DNA from: Pikeienuella litoralis
Lineage (GTDB): Bacteria > Pseudomonadota > Alphaproteobacteria > Rhodobacterales > Rhodobacteraceae
Direction of reading: 5' to 3'
Assembly: GCF_037646705.1 (NCBI RefSeq)
Contig: NZ_JBBHER010000003.1
Coordinates: 451,982 to 515,981, forward strand
DNA length: 64,000 bases
The notes under the pieces were generated by a model. The model saw only the letters and a program-made list of their open reading frames with translations, was not told where the DNA came from and did no database searches. Numbering within the stretch: position 1 is the stretch's first letter; every line of letters begins with the position of its first letter. The translations under genes were made by a program, and so were the position numbers. This document shows, in pieces, positions 52,808 through 60,119 of the stretch.

Positions 52808-54559
52808 CTATATTCCCAATGCTTCTGGAAGCCCACCCAGAAGCTGTCTCAGCTTGTTTTGCAGGCCCTGGTTCTTCCGAACATTCCGTCTGACGGCACT
52901 CTCATAATCCTTGAAGCACTGAAACCTAAGGATCCTAGAAATTTGGTTCCTGGCACCGCATTCGCGCAACTTATATCTTCGAAGTAGCGTTACGAGATCG
53001 CTGCTTTCGACTGCCTCATCGAAGCGCTTTTGTTCGGTCGTGAGCGCGGAGCCAAGATCGAGAGAGATCGTGCGTTCTCCGCCGACCAGAACCTCCTTCC
53101 AAGTAGGGAGCTGCCGCCGCGCCTGCTCTTGGATATCCATTTCAGCCGCCCTCGCGCAGAGGCGATCGCGCTCTTTGGTAAGCTCTTCGACAGCAGCGTC
53201 GATAGCCTGTTTTTTGCTAGCAGCGGCATCAAATCCATCGAGGTTGTCGGCCTGCCCCACTGCGACGCTTTCGATCACGTCGGGGTGGTAATACATTGCC
53301 TCGACCGCATTGAGTCCGAGAACGTAGACCCGATCGTGTACATATTCGCTGCCGGCAGGGTCATCACGTCCGTCGTGGTCAACCAGACCAAATACCTCGA
53401 CGTGGTGAAGTCCGGATGCGCCCTGCACGCCTTTAGTGGCGGCGATCACGTTGCGCGCCGTCCCCTTGGGAATGACCGAGATGCCTGGCAAGAGGATCGA
53501 GTAGAGGCCTCCGTCAAGGCTCGCATCGCTGCCCTCAACGAAAAGGACGCGGCGGCGGGCACCGAGGATGTCGCGCCGGGTATCTTCGGGAATGGCGGAA
53601 CCGGCTTCAAGAAAATCAAAATCCCAAGAGATCTCGTGAATTGAATCGGAACGGCGGACGTCACGCATAAGTAGCATTCGCGCTTGAGGATGCTCGACGG
53701 CGAGGTCGATCGCATGGGTTGAAACAACCATCGCGCAGTCAGGCCGCTCAGCGAAGAGATCACGCAGGAGAGGCGCGATGATTGCATGGTTCAGGTGCCG
53801 CTCCGGCTCATCCAGGAGAAGAACGGAGTCGCGCGGCGCTATCAGCACTGTCGCGGCGAGAAAGATCGCAGCCCGTTCGCCATCTGAGACTTCTGCAAAA
53901 TCGAACGGAGTGCTACCTTGCCGTTCCGCCTGCACCGCGCGAACGCCATCCACCTTGACGGAAATTTTGATTTGAGCTGAGGCGAGAAGACGGTTGAGTT
54001 TATCGACAGGTGTCTCCTTGGCACGTGCGAGCCTGAATTCCTCACCGCCCGGATCTGTCCGTCCAAGCTTCGCGATCTCCTGATCCAAGCAAACTTGTTC
54101 ATTCACGAGGTCGAAAATGAGAGCTTGGACGCGCGCCTCGCCTTGTTGCTCGGAGTATCGCGCTTTCTCGTTTTGATCCCAGTGAAAGACATTCTGTGCG
54201 TGCTGCTCGCGCCGAATAGCGGTCATTCCGATCGCGCCGCTTTCAGTCCACATCTGCCGGTGGGCTGCAACACGGATCACCTTGGTCTTGCCGCCTGGAG
54301 ATTGCATAAATGACTGGAGGAGAGATGACTTTCCGGTACCGTTGGCACCCAACAAGAATACTCGATCGCCGGCACAAAGGGGTAGCGGCATCGGCCGCAC
54401 TTCGCTGTCAGGGCCAAACCGTTGGATCATCGGCGCGAGAAGCTGATTGCGGCTGACGCTGCCGATGCTCTCCTGATTCATTCGTGCCTCTCGTTCAGTC
54501 GGGACAACTTGGTACCGGAGCGTAAGCGGGTCGTCGAGGCCGCCGTGGCTAGTCGCCAT
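52808..54559 (-). CDS. ABC-type AAA ATPase fused to a DUF4435 TOPRIM-like domain (PARIS-like)
   Basis: 583 aa from ATG 54559 (54481, with GAGAGG 5 bases before, is an alternative). Walker A GANGTGKSS at residues 71-79, ABC-like signature VSDGERAAIF from 224, Walker B LLLDEPERHL from 247, and STHAID from 280 as H-loop. From about 335, VLFVEGSDASLDGG (Glu 342) and FGLVDHDGRDD (394-396) form a TOPRIM/DUF4435 acidic pattern, E...DxD. AriA (ATPase) and AriB (DUF4435) of the PARIS anti-phage system have these domains; here they are in one chain. An OLD-family nuclease is the main alternative. Composition is more AT-rich than the element's backbone. Confidence 0.8.
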   Translation of the reverse strand: MATSHGGLDDPLTLRYQVVPTEREARMNQESIGSVSRNQLLAPMIQRFGPDSEVRPMPLPLCAGDRVFLLGANGTGKSSLLQSFMQSPGGKTKVIRVAAHRQMWTESGAIGMTAIRREQHAQNVFHWDQNEKARYSEQQGEARVQALIFDLVNEQVCLDQEIAKLGRTDPGGEEFRLARAKETPVDKLNRLLASAQIKISVKVDGVRAVQAERQGSTPFDFAEVSDGERAAIFLAATVLIAPRDSVLLLDEPERHLNHAIIAPLLRDLFAERPDCAMVVSTHAIDLAVEHPQARMLLMRDVRRSDSIHEISWDFDFLEAGSAIPEDTRRDILGARRRVLFVEGSDASLDGGLYSILLPGISVIPKGTARNVIAATKGVQGASGLHHVEVFGLVDHDGRDDPAGSEYVHDRVYVLGLNAVEAMYYHPDVIESVAVGQADNLDGFDAAASKKQAIDAAVEELTKERDRLCARAAEMDIQEQARRQLPTWKEVLVGGERTISLDLGSALTTEQKRFDEAVESSDLVTLLRRYKLRECGARNQISRILRFQCFKDYESAVRRNVRKNQGLQNKLRQLLGGLPEALGI

Positions 54560-54716
54560 CACGTAACCACTTGAGCGGCGAAAAGCCGACCGATGATATT
54601 CCCAAATCAACGACCTGCCCGCTGCTTAGTCTGCGTGTGCGCGAGGAGAAATCAAGTGGGGCAACAATCTCGAGCGTCAAATCGCCCGGGCTTCTGGCGT
54701 CCGTAGCAATACATCT

Positions 54717-54744
54717 TGCGCACAAAGGCGCGCGGTGCGCGCCG
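54717..54744. repeat. second copy of the 28-nt hairpin repeat, upstream of the relaxase
   Basis: Same as 52444-52471 with A to T in the loop; inner stem GGCGCGC (54727-54733) / GCGCGCC (54737-54743) is kept, but the outer stem is missing because the sequence moves straight to GGCTGATGAGTGA. It lies 125 bases before the MobV relaxase ATG, where an oriT would be expected. Confidence 0.65.
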
Positions 54745-54869
54745 GCTGATGAGTGATTGAAGGGCCCCGCAAGGCGCATCACTCGCCCTCTCGCACCTTT
54801 TTCCACCGTTGATTTCCGAGCCCACCGAATGGGCTCCATCTCCCGCGCAGCTTCATCAGGGAGATGCGC

Positions 54870-56252
54870 ATGGCCGAGCAGAGTCCACCCGAACACCCCG
54901 TCGTTCTTCGTTTCGCGGGCATGTTTCCCGCGGATCTCGGCGGCTATGAGACGCACCGGACCCGCAAGGGCGGCGATCTCGGCCATGTGAACCCGAACCC
55001 TCCTCGCCCGAACCGGGTGCTGATCGGGCCCAGGGACTGGGCGGCGCGGGCCCGGGCGATGATCGACAAGATGAAGACGGAGAACTACGCCGACGAGCTC
55101 GAACCCCTCACCCGACAGCGGCGAACCTCTCAGATCAAGAAGCGGATGGTCGAAGGGCCGCGCGATCCCTGGCGGGCGACCCGGCATGGGCCGCTCCGCG
55201 AAGTGATCCTCACCGCCAACCGCAAATGGTTCGAGAAAATGGATCCCAATCCTGTTGGGACCACCCGCGAGCGCGCCTTCGAAGACCTCGCCGTCGCCTG
55301 GCTGAAGGACAGTTTCGGCGACGATGTCGTCCACGCCCGCGCCGATCTCGACGAGACGACGTATCACATCCACGCCGTCATCGTCCCGGCGGTCGAGATC
55401 AATCTGAACGGCGCCACGCGGCGGATGCTGCAACCCTCCAAGCATGCGCTGATCAAGGATTACGAGGCGGCGCAGGACAGCGTCGGCGCATGGTTCGCGC
55501 CGATCGGCCTCGTCCGAGGCGAGCGGCGCGCCGCCGCCGTCAAGGCGGCGCGGCAGGTCGACGAGGAGCCGCCGGAATACCGCCAGTATGCGAGGACCGC
55601 CGAATGGCGCGCGGATCAGGAGCTGATGATCGAGCGCGCCACCGGCAAAATAGAGAAGCGGGAGGCGGACTGCGCGACGGCGGAAGCCGCCATCGCGGCG
55701 CGGCGGGCCGATATCGCCGCACGCGAAGACGCGGCGCGGGGTGAAGACCAGCGCCTCGCGGCTGAACGCAAGAAACTTCGCGAAGAGCGGCGGGCGGCGA
55801 AGGACAAGGCCGAAGCCGCCGATGCGGTGCTCGCGGTCGCCGATGGGCTCGCCAGCGGCGCACTCGAAGTGAGCGATGACGGCGGCGCGCCGAGGCTTGG
55901 GTTCGCCCCGGACGCCGCGCCCGCCGTCAGGCAAGGTCTCCGCGAGCGCATCAGGCGCTCGCCGCTCGGGGCCTCCCGCGCCGGCCGCGCCTTCTCCGCC
56001 GCCTTCCACAGGTTCCGCGCCAGGGCGTTGGCGGAGGCCGAGGCGGCGGTCAGCCGCGACGCCGCGGAGATCAAGCGCGCCGATGACGTGATCTTCGAGA
56101 TCGCCTCGCACCTGCCGATGGCGGAACGAAAACGGATCGCCGACATCCGGAAGCGCCTCACCGCCGCGATCATGGCGCTCGACCCGCGCCGCAGGGAGGC
56201 GCGCAGAGCGCGCGGATCCGATCAAAAGCCGGATCGCGGGGCGGAAAGATGA
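54870..56252 (+). CDS. MobV (Pre/Mob) family relaxase
   Basis: 460 aa from ATG 54870, placed 6 bases after AGGGAG (54864 is the other choice). Residues 1-200 contain the Mob/Pre relaxase domain. An N-terminal LRFAGMFPADLGGYETHRTR has the early histidine region, and residues 154-168 (VHARADLDETTYHIH) correspond to the metal-binding HxDExxxHxH motif, followed by VIVP. From residue 240 on, the protein is a long charged coiled coil (IEKREADCATAEAAIAARRA). It should nick oriT and lead mobilisation with helper transfer machinery; no type IV secretion genes are seen in the window. Confidence 0.85.
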   Translation: MAEQSPPEHPVVLRFAGMFPADLGGYETHRTRKGGDLGHVNPNPPRPNRVLIGPRDWAARARAMIDKMKTENYADELEPLTRQRRTSQIKKRMVEGPRDPWRATRHGPLREVILTANRKWFEKMDPNPVGTTRERAFEDLAVAWLKDSFGDDVVHARADLDETTYHIHAVIVPAVEINLNGATRRMLQPSKHALIKDYEAAQDSVGAWFAPIGLVRGERRAAAVKAARQVDEEPPEYRQYARTAEWRADQELMIERATGKIEKREADCATAEAAIAARRADIAAREDAARGEDQRLAAERKKLREERRAAKDKAEAADAVLAVADGLASGALEVSDDGGAPRLGFAPDAAPAVRQGLRERIRRSPLGASRAGRAFSAAFHRFRARALAEAEAAVSRDAAEIKRADDVIFEIASHLPMAERKRIADIRKRLTAAIMALDPRRREARRARGSDQKPDRGAER

Positions 56253-56418
56253 GGAAGGAATCGAGGCGCGACAGGAGCTTGTCGATAGTTCGAAAACTTT
56301 ACGGAAGAAAATTCAGGAAATCATGGAGTCGTCCAAAATATCGGACCGACCTCCCTTTAGACGCCGATGTTCGGCGTCGCGAACGGAAACTCAAGCTCTC
56401 CCGAAAGGAGACCCTCGC

Positions 56419-56907
56419 ATGCTCAAACTGTTCAAGACGTCCCCTCTCTTCGCCCCCGCCGATGGCGGCCGCGGCGGCTTCACGCCGAAGCAGGCCGGCA
56501 CCCAACGCGCGCTCAATTCGCTGGCCAAGGCGATCGAGCGGGAGGCCAAGGCGGACGGCCGCGCCGAAGCCGCCCGCCGCAGGGCGATCGCCGAGACCTT
56601 CGGCGCGTGGCTCGAGATGGAGGAAGACCAGGACCTCGTCCGCCGCGTCTTCATCGGCCTCGAGATCGCCGCGAGCAAGGCGAGCCGCAAGCGCATCGCG
56701 TCTCACCCTCTGCGGCCCGCCGGCGTCGATGCGCCGGTCGAGGAGCGCCTGGCCGAGATCGCCGCGGCGAAGGCCGAGGCCGAGGCCGAGCGTGAGGCCA
56801 TGGAGGCGCGTGAAGCCGAGGACGCGCGCGGGCGCGCCCGCAAGGCGCACGCTTCCGCCGACGACAACGGGAGCGCTCCTGACGACAGCGCCGACGCGCC
56901 GGCCTGA
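56419..56907 (+). CDS. hypothetical mobilisation-region protein
   Basis: 162 aa; AAAGGAG lies 8 bases before the ATG. Begins MLKLFKTSPLFAPADGGRGG, then a helical body (TQRALNSLAKAIEREAKA, LEMEEDQDLVRRVFIGLEIAA) and a highly charged C-terminus (AKAEAEAEREAMEAREAEDARGR cut here for length) suggesting coiled coil. No family recognised. Position 166 bases after the relaxase suggests an accessory such as a MobC-like factor or a conserved element protein; unproven. Confidence 0.6.
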   Translation: MLKLFKTSPLFAPADGGRGGFTPKQAGTQRALNSLAKAIEREAKADGRAEAARRRAIAETFGAWLEMEEDQDLVRRVFIGLEIAASKASRKRIASHPLRPAGVDAPVEERLAEIAAAKAEAEAEREAMEAREAEDARGRARKAHASADDNGSAPDDSADAPA

Positions 56908-56981
56908 TCCGCCTCTCTTCGCCCCCGCGATCATGCGGGGGCGACAACCTTCGCTGACGCATTCCCCGACCCCGAGACCCG

Positions 56982-57449
56982 ATGATGCCGACGATCACCC
57001 CTCTTCACGCCAGGAACGGCGCCGGCCTTGCCGGCGGCGCTCGGCGTGAGGGCGTGGCGCCGGCGACCTCCGCCAACCAGGCCCGGATCGAACGGCTCAC
57101 CGACGCCCGGGATCGCGTCGCCATGCTCCTCGCCGATGGAGAGGAGTGGGCGCTGCCGCTCTTCACCCGGCTCGAAGCCGAACTCGCCCTCCTCTCCGAT
57201 CAGCAGGACGCCCTGGCCCGCGCCCGGGCGATCGCCGAAGCGGCGGCCCAGAAGCGGCGCGCCGCCTGGCCAGATCAGCCGGGCGCCGTCAGGCCAGATG
57301 CGCCGGCACATCCAGCACGACCTGCTGCGCGAACTCCAGCTTCGTCTTCAATGGCATCTGGTCGCCATAGATCTCCCGGTTCCGCGCCGAGGCGACTGAA
57401 TGTCCCATCATCTCGCCGCGATCGTCATTGGGGAGAAGCACCGCCTTGA
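56982..57449 (+). CDS. small hypothetical protein overlapping the integrase 3' end
   Basis: 155 aa. Residues 1-90 look like a real helical protein (NQARIERLTDARDRVAMLLA, then WALPLFTRLEAELALLSDQQ), whereas the last 55 run antisense through the 3' end of the integrase gene (57289 onward) and are Pro/Ser/Arg-rich, as expected of a frame that has lost its own stop. No family recognised. Third gene of the relaxase-side run, probably cotranscribed. Confidence 0.5.
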   Translation: MMPTITPLHARNGAGLAGGARREGVAPATSANQARIERLTDARDRVAMLLADGEEWALPLFTRLEAELALLSDQQDALARARAIAEAAAQKRRAAWPDQPGAVRPDAPAHPARPAARTPASSSMASGRHRSPGSAPRRLNVPSSRRDRHWGEAPP

Positions 57450-58611
57450 GCCGACTTTCCCAGGCGTGCCGCGTGCCGCCGATCGTGTGCTTCGGCGAGG
57501 GCATCAACCCATTGGCGCGCATGTATTTGTTGACCAACCCGGAATAGCCGCGCTTGTCGCGATAGCGCGGGAAGCCCTGCGGATGACGCCGGGCCGCAGC
57601 CAGCGCGACCCCGATCAGCGGCACTTCCCGCACCGATGAGGTGTTCTTGATCTCCCGGCGCTCATCGCCGTCCTCGAAGGCGAGCCGCAGATGCGGGATC
57701 GGGGCGTCGAGCACGATGCCGTCCGACGGCAGGTCGTGGATCTCCGACTGCCGGCACCCGGTCTCGATCGACATCAGCAGAATATCGCGCGCCTCGGCGT
57801 TCAGGCCGTCGAACGCCCCGGGCGCGAACCACTTCTCCACGATCCACTCCACCGGGATCTCCAGCTTGCGCGCCTTGACCGCGTGGCGGTCCCTGATCGT
57901 CACGCCGAGATAGGGGCGTGGCGGGTCCGCCTCGTCGAGACTGTCGTAATAGCGCGCCAGCATCGAGGACATGTTGTAGAAATCCTTCTTCGCCGTCTCG
58001 ACCTTCTGACCTTCCCTCTCGATCCGCGTGCGCCACCATGACCGGTGCCGCAGCGCCTCGGCGTTTCCGATCGACCGGACCGGGCGATCCTCGCCGAGCG
58101 CCGCGATCAGGTTGGTCGCCGCCCGGATCCGCGGATTGCGCCAGAGCCGCATCTGCACCGCGCTCTTGTAGCGATTGTCATGCGTGGAGATCTTCTCGAC
58201 CTCGGCGACCAGCTCCGACAGCATCAGGCTGGGCGCCTCCACGCCGCCGAGAAGCGCCCGGGCCGGCTCGCGCCCGTCTCCGGGCTTGAGAGCGTCGAGC
58301 CGGGCCAGGATCTCGTCCAGCGGACCCGACGCCAGGTCCTCCGCCGAGCGATAGGTGAAGCCGCGCGTCGCCGCGAGCGCGACGGCGGCGGAGAACACAT
58401 CGCCCGACGGCCCGCCCCGCGCCAGCGCCAGCCGCGCGTCCAGCTCGGCCAGCACCGCCGCCTCCGCCGCCGGAAGCCGCGCCAGCGCCTCGCGCTCGCT
58501 CTCCGTCCTCAGGCTCCGATGAATCTCGCTCCGAGGGTCGATCTCCCGATACCGCCGCGGCATCCGCATCCGCAGATGCCAGGTCCCCGCCCGCTTCTTC
58601 AATCCCGCCAT
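57289..58611 (-). CDS. tyrosine-type site-specific integrase
   Basis: 440 aa from the ATG at 58611, which opens MAGLKKRAGTWHLRMRMPRRY, the N-terminus typical of DUF6538-type alphaproteobacterial integrases. The frame is open further upstream, but only because it crosses attR. Catalytic-domain motifs are ETGCRQSEIHDLPSDGI (box I arginine region), the PKHTIGGTRHAWESRL HxxR region, and GHSVASARNREIYGD with the nucleophilic tyrosine. It should recombine the tRNA-Ser copies. The 12-nt arm repeats lie just upstream, in its own promoter region. Confidence 0.9.
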   Translation of the reverse strand: MAGLKKRAGTWHLRMRMPRRYREIDPRSEIHRSLRTESEREALARLPAAEAAVLAELDARLALARGGPSGDVFSAAVALAATRGFTYRSAEDLASGPLDEILARLDALKPGDGREPARALLGGVEAPSLMLSELVAEVEKISTHDNRYKSAVQMRLWRNPRIRAATNLIAALGEDRPVRSIGNAEALRHRSWWRTRIEREGQKVETAKKDFYNMSSMLARYYDSLDEADPPRPYLGVTIRDRHAVKARKLEIPVEWIVEKWFAPGAFDGLNAEARDILLMSIETGCRQSEIHDLPSDGIVLDAPIPHLRLAFEDGDERREIKNTSSVREVPLIGVALAAARRHPQGFPRYRDKRGYSGLVNKYMRANGLMPSPKHTIGGTRHAWESRLKAVLLPNDDRGEMMGHSVASARNREIYGDQMPLKTKLEFAQQVVLDVPAHLA

Positions 58612-58673
58612 GTCATGGTTCCCGTTCGCGTCGTAAGAAACGACTATCCCGCGCCCGCTATTCCGGGCAAGGC

Positions 58674-58697
58674 GTTGCTCCACTATTTGCTCCACAA
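58674..58697 (+). repeat. right arm-type integrase site: two tandem 12-nt repeats
   Basis: GTTGCTCCACTA (58674-58685) followed by TTTGCTCCACAA (58686-58697), the same 12-nt period and orientation as 47237-47260, and 78 bases inside attR. In the circular form the two pairs would flank the core on each side. It lies 63 bases before the integrase start, so binding could also autoregulate the gene. Confidence 0.6.
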
Positions 58698-58775
58698 TTT
58701 CGAGGAGTGTGGATCGTTGCATTTCAGTTAAGCAGTTGGTTATGTTGGATATATTGAAATCTCGGACGGCAGTAT

Positions 58776-58796
58776 GAATCCCTGTCTCTCCGCCAT
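58776..58796 (+). repeat. right attachment site attR (21-nt copy of tRNA-Ser 3' end)
   Basis: Exact copy of 47142-47162 without the rest of the tRNA. Marks the right edge of the element. The element from attL to attR is about 11.6 kb. Confidence 0.9.
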
Positions 58797-59361
58797 TATC
58801 CCCATTGCGAACCAGTGACACCGCCCTGACGGGCACGGATTTTTCCGTTTTATCAAAGGGGTTTGCGGGAATCGACCGAACCTCATAGACGCGCAGCTAG
58901 GCCGGAGTTGGGCTCAGAATGGCCCTTAGTCTCAGTTTGGGCGAACCTCGCTCGCTTCGGTTTGGTCCCATTTCTATATTATATCTCAATACTATGCTGC
59001 CGAACCCCGCCAAAACCCAAACGCGCGTTCCGAATGATGTCAATGGCAACATAGACGGAACACACGGTGGGCACGTTGCTCGGGATGCCAGCGTAAAGTT
59101 GCGGATTGCTTGGGTGGTTTCGCATCCCAATCCCCCGTCGAAACCCGTGATGAAAAACCGTCCGGCACCGCTGGCGCTTCAGGGACCCCGGATCGCCTCA
59201 ATCTGGTGCAGAGGCCATACGGCGGCCTCGCAAAGGCGCGTCCTTCGAGCAGGATGGACATGTGCCGATGTCATCTTGCGAGCGGAGTGCGAACTACCGT
59301 TGCGGGAGACCGAGCAATGATCGGCTGTCCAAAGGTGCAGGTCACACTTGTTCTGTGTGCT
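58797..59361. other. interval right of attR without a supported gene
   Basis: About 570 bases of mixed composition between attR and the ParD/ParE promoter. Open frames on both strands lack ribosome sites and family features. No inverted terminal repeat or transposase motif is recognised. It may be degraded accessory DNA. Confidence 0.4.
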
Positions 59362-59390
59362 TTGTTGGTGATATTGAATACAGGTAAGAT
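59362..59390 (+). promoter_or_regulatory. candidate promoter of the ParD/ParE pair
   Basis: TTGTTG (59362-59367), 17 bases, TAAGAT (59385-59390), then AGGAG (59394-59398) 7 bases before the parD ATG. The upstream CACACTTGTTCTGTGTG is partly symmetrical and could be an autoregulatory operator. Pattern match only. Confidence 0.45.
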
Positions 59391-59405
59391 AACAGGAGCA
59401 GCGCG

Positions 59406-59660
59406 ATGTCCCGAACGACAACGATGACCGTCCGCCTTGGTGGGGCCTTGAGCGACTTCGTATCCGTCAATGTCGGCGATGACGGGTCGTACGAGAGCGT
59501 CAGCGAATACATCCGTGACCTGATCCGCCGGGACAAGGAGAGAGCGGAGCAGGAAGCCTTCAGCAGGTTGAAGGCCGAGTTGACGCATGCCTTCTCCGCG
59601 CCGGAGGACTCCTATCAGTCGCTGACGGCGGCCGAGGTGATCGCGCGGAACCGGGCCTGA
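59406..59660 (+). CDS. ParD-like antitoxin (ribbon-helix-helix)
   Basis: 84 aa. N-terminal MTVRLGGALSDFVSVNV and the YESVSEYIRDLIRRDKER helices are the CopG/ParD ribbon-helix-helix fold, which binds operator DNA as a dimer. The C-terminal part is disordered-looking and acidic, suited to wrap the toxin. A strong ribosome site (AGGAG) precedes. The toxin starts 4 bases after its stop. Confidence 0.92.
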   Translation: MSRTTTMTVRLGGALSDFVSVNVGDDGSYESVSEYIRDLIRRDKERAEQEAFSRLKAELTHAFSAPEDSYQSLTAAEVIARNRA

Positions 59661-59664
59661 CCCG

Positions 59665-59979
59665 GTGCCCGCAATCCATATCCAGGAAGGGGCGTCCCAT
59701 CGCCTCGATGACATCTTCCGCTATACCCGGGACAGGTTGAGTGACGATCAGGCCGAGACGTACATCGCCCGTCTGTTTGCCGCATTCGACAAGATCGCAG
59801 CCCACGGTGTGGTGTCAAAGCCCATCCCGGCCGAGTTTGGCCTCAACGGGTTCTTCTTTCGCTACGAGCGCCATTTTGTTTACTGGCGTCATCTCTCGAA
59901 TGGTGACATCGGGATCGTGACAATCCTGCACGAGCGGATGCATCAGATCGACCGCTTCCGGGATGATTCCTATGAGTAG
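59665..59979 (+). CDS. ParE/RelE-fold toxin
   Basis: 104 aa, GTG start. SHRLDDIFRYTRDRLSDDQAE is the N-terminal helix pair of ParE toxins, followed by FFFRYERHFVYWRHL and IGIVTILHERMHQIDRF, the final beta sheet. ParE toxins poison gyrase; RelE-like ones cut mRNA. The sequence places it with ParE of the ParD/ParE type because of its partner. Confidence 0.9.
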   Translation: MPAIHIQEGASHRLDDIFRYTRDRLSDDQAETYIARLFAAFDKIAAHGVVSKPIPAEFGLNGFFFRYERHFVYWRHLSNGDIGIVTILHERMHQIDRFRDDSYE

Positions 59980-60119
59980 CGTCATTTTCCACCGTACTTT
60001 GTATGGTTTACAGACCAACTCTCTGTCGGTCAGGTTTGTGGATTCTTGGGAGTGGAGCCAAAAAAAGCATAACGGGGCTCGCCGATGGATCGCCCAAAAT
60101 AAAACTGGGGAGAATTGGC

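Larger units (their letters stand above)
47142..58796. mobile_element. integrative mobilisable element in tRNA-Ser(UGA)
   Basis: About 11.6 kb bounded by identical 21-nt att copies, with integrase at the right edge, MobV relaxase, structured candidate oriT, and cargo (PemK-like toxin, MqsR/MqsA/KGGVGR ATPase operon, ATPase-DUF4435 protein). No conjugation pore genes are present, so it would need a helper: an IME rather than an ICE. Backbone genes have host-like GC, while the cargo genes are more AT-rich, suggesting later acquisition. Confidence 0.85.

Noticed and set aside
47142..58796. Prophage identity for the island
   Set aside because: No capsid, terminase, portal, tail, lysis or phage replication genes; a relaxase is present instead.
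58612..58836. Longer integrase with 75 more N-terminal residues
   Set aside because: The extension crosses attR and the arm-type repeats, so it would not exist in the circular element; the family start is at 58611.
58919..59320. 133-codon plus-strand frame right of attR
   Set aside because: No ribosome site, no family similarity, and competing frames of similar length on the opposite strand.
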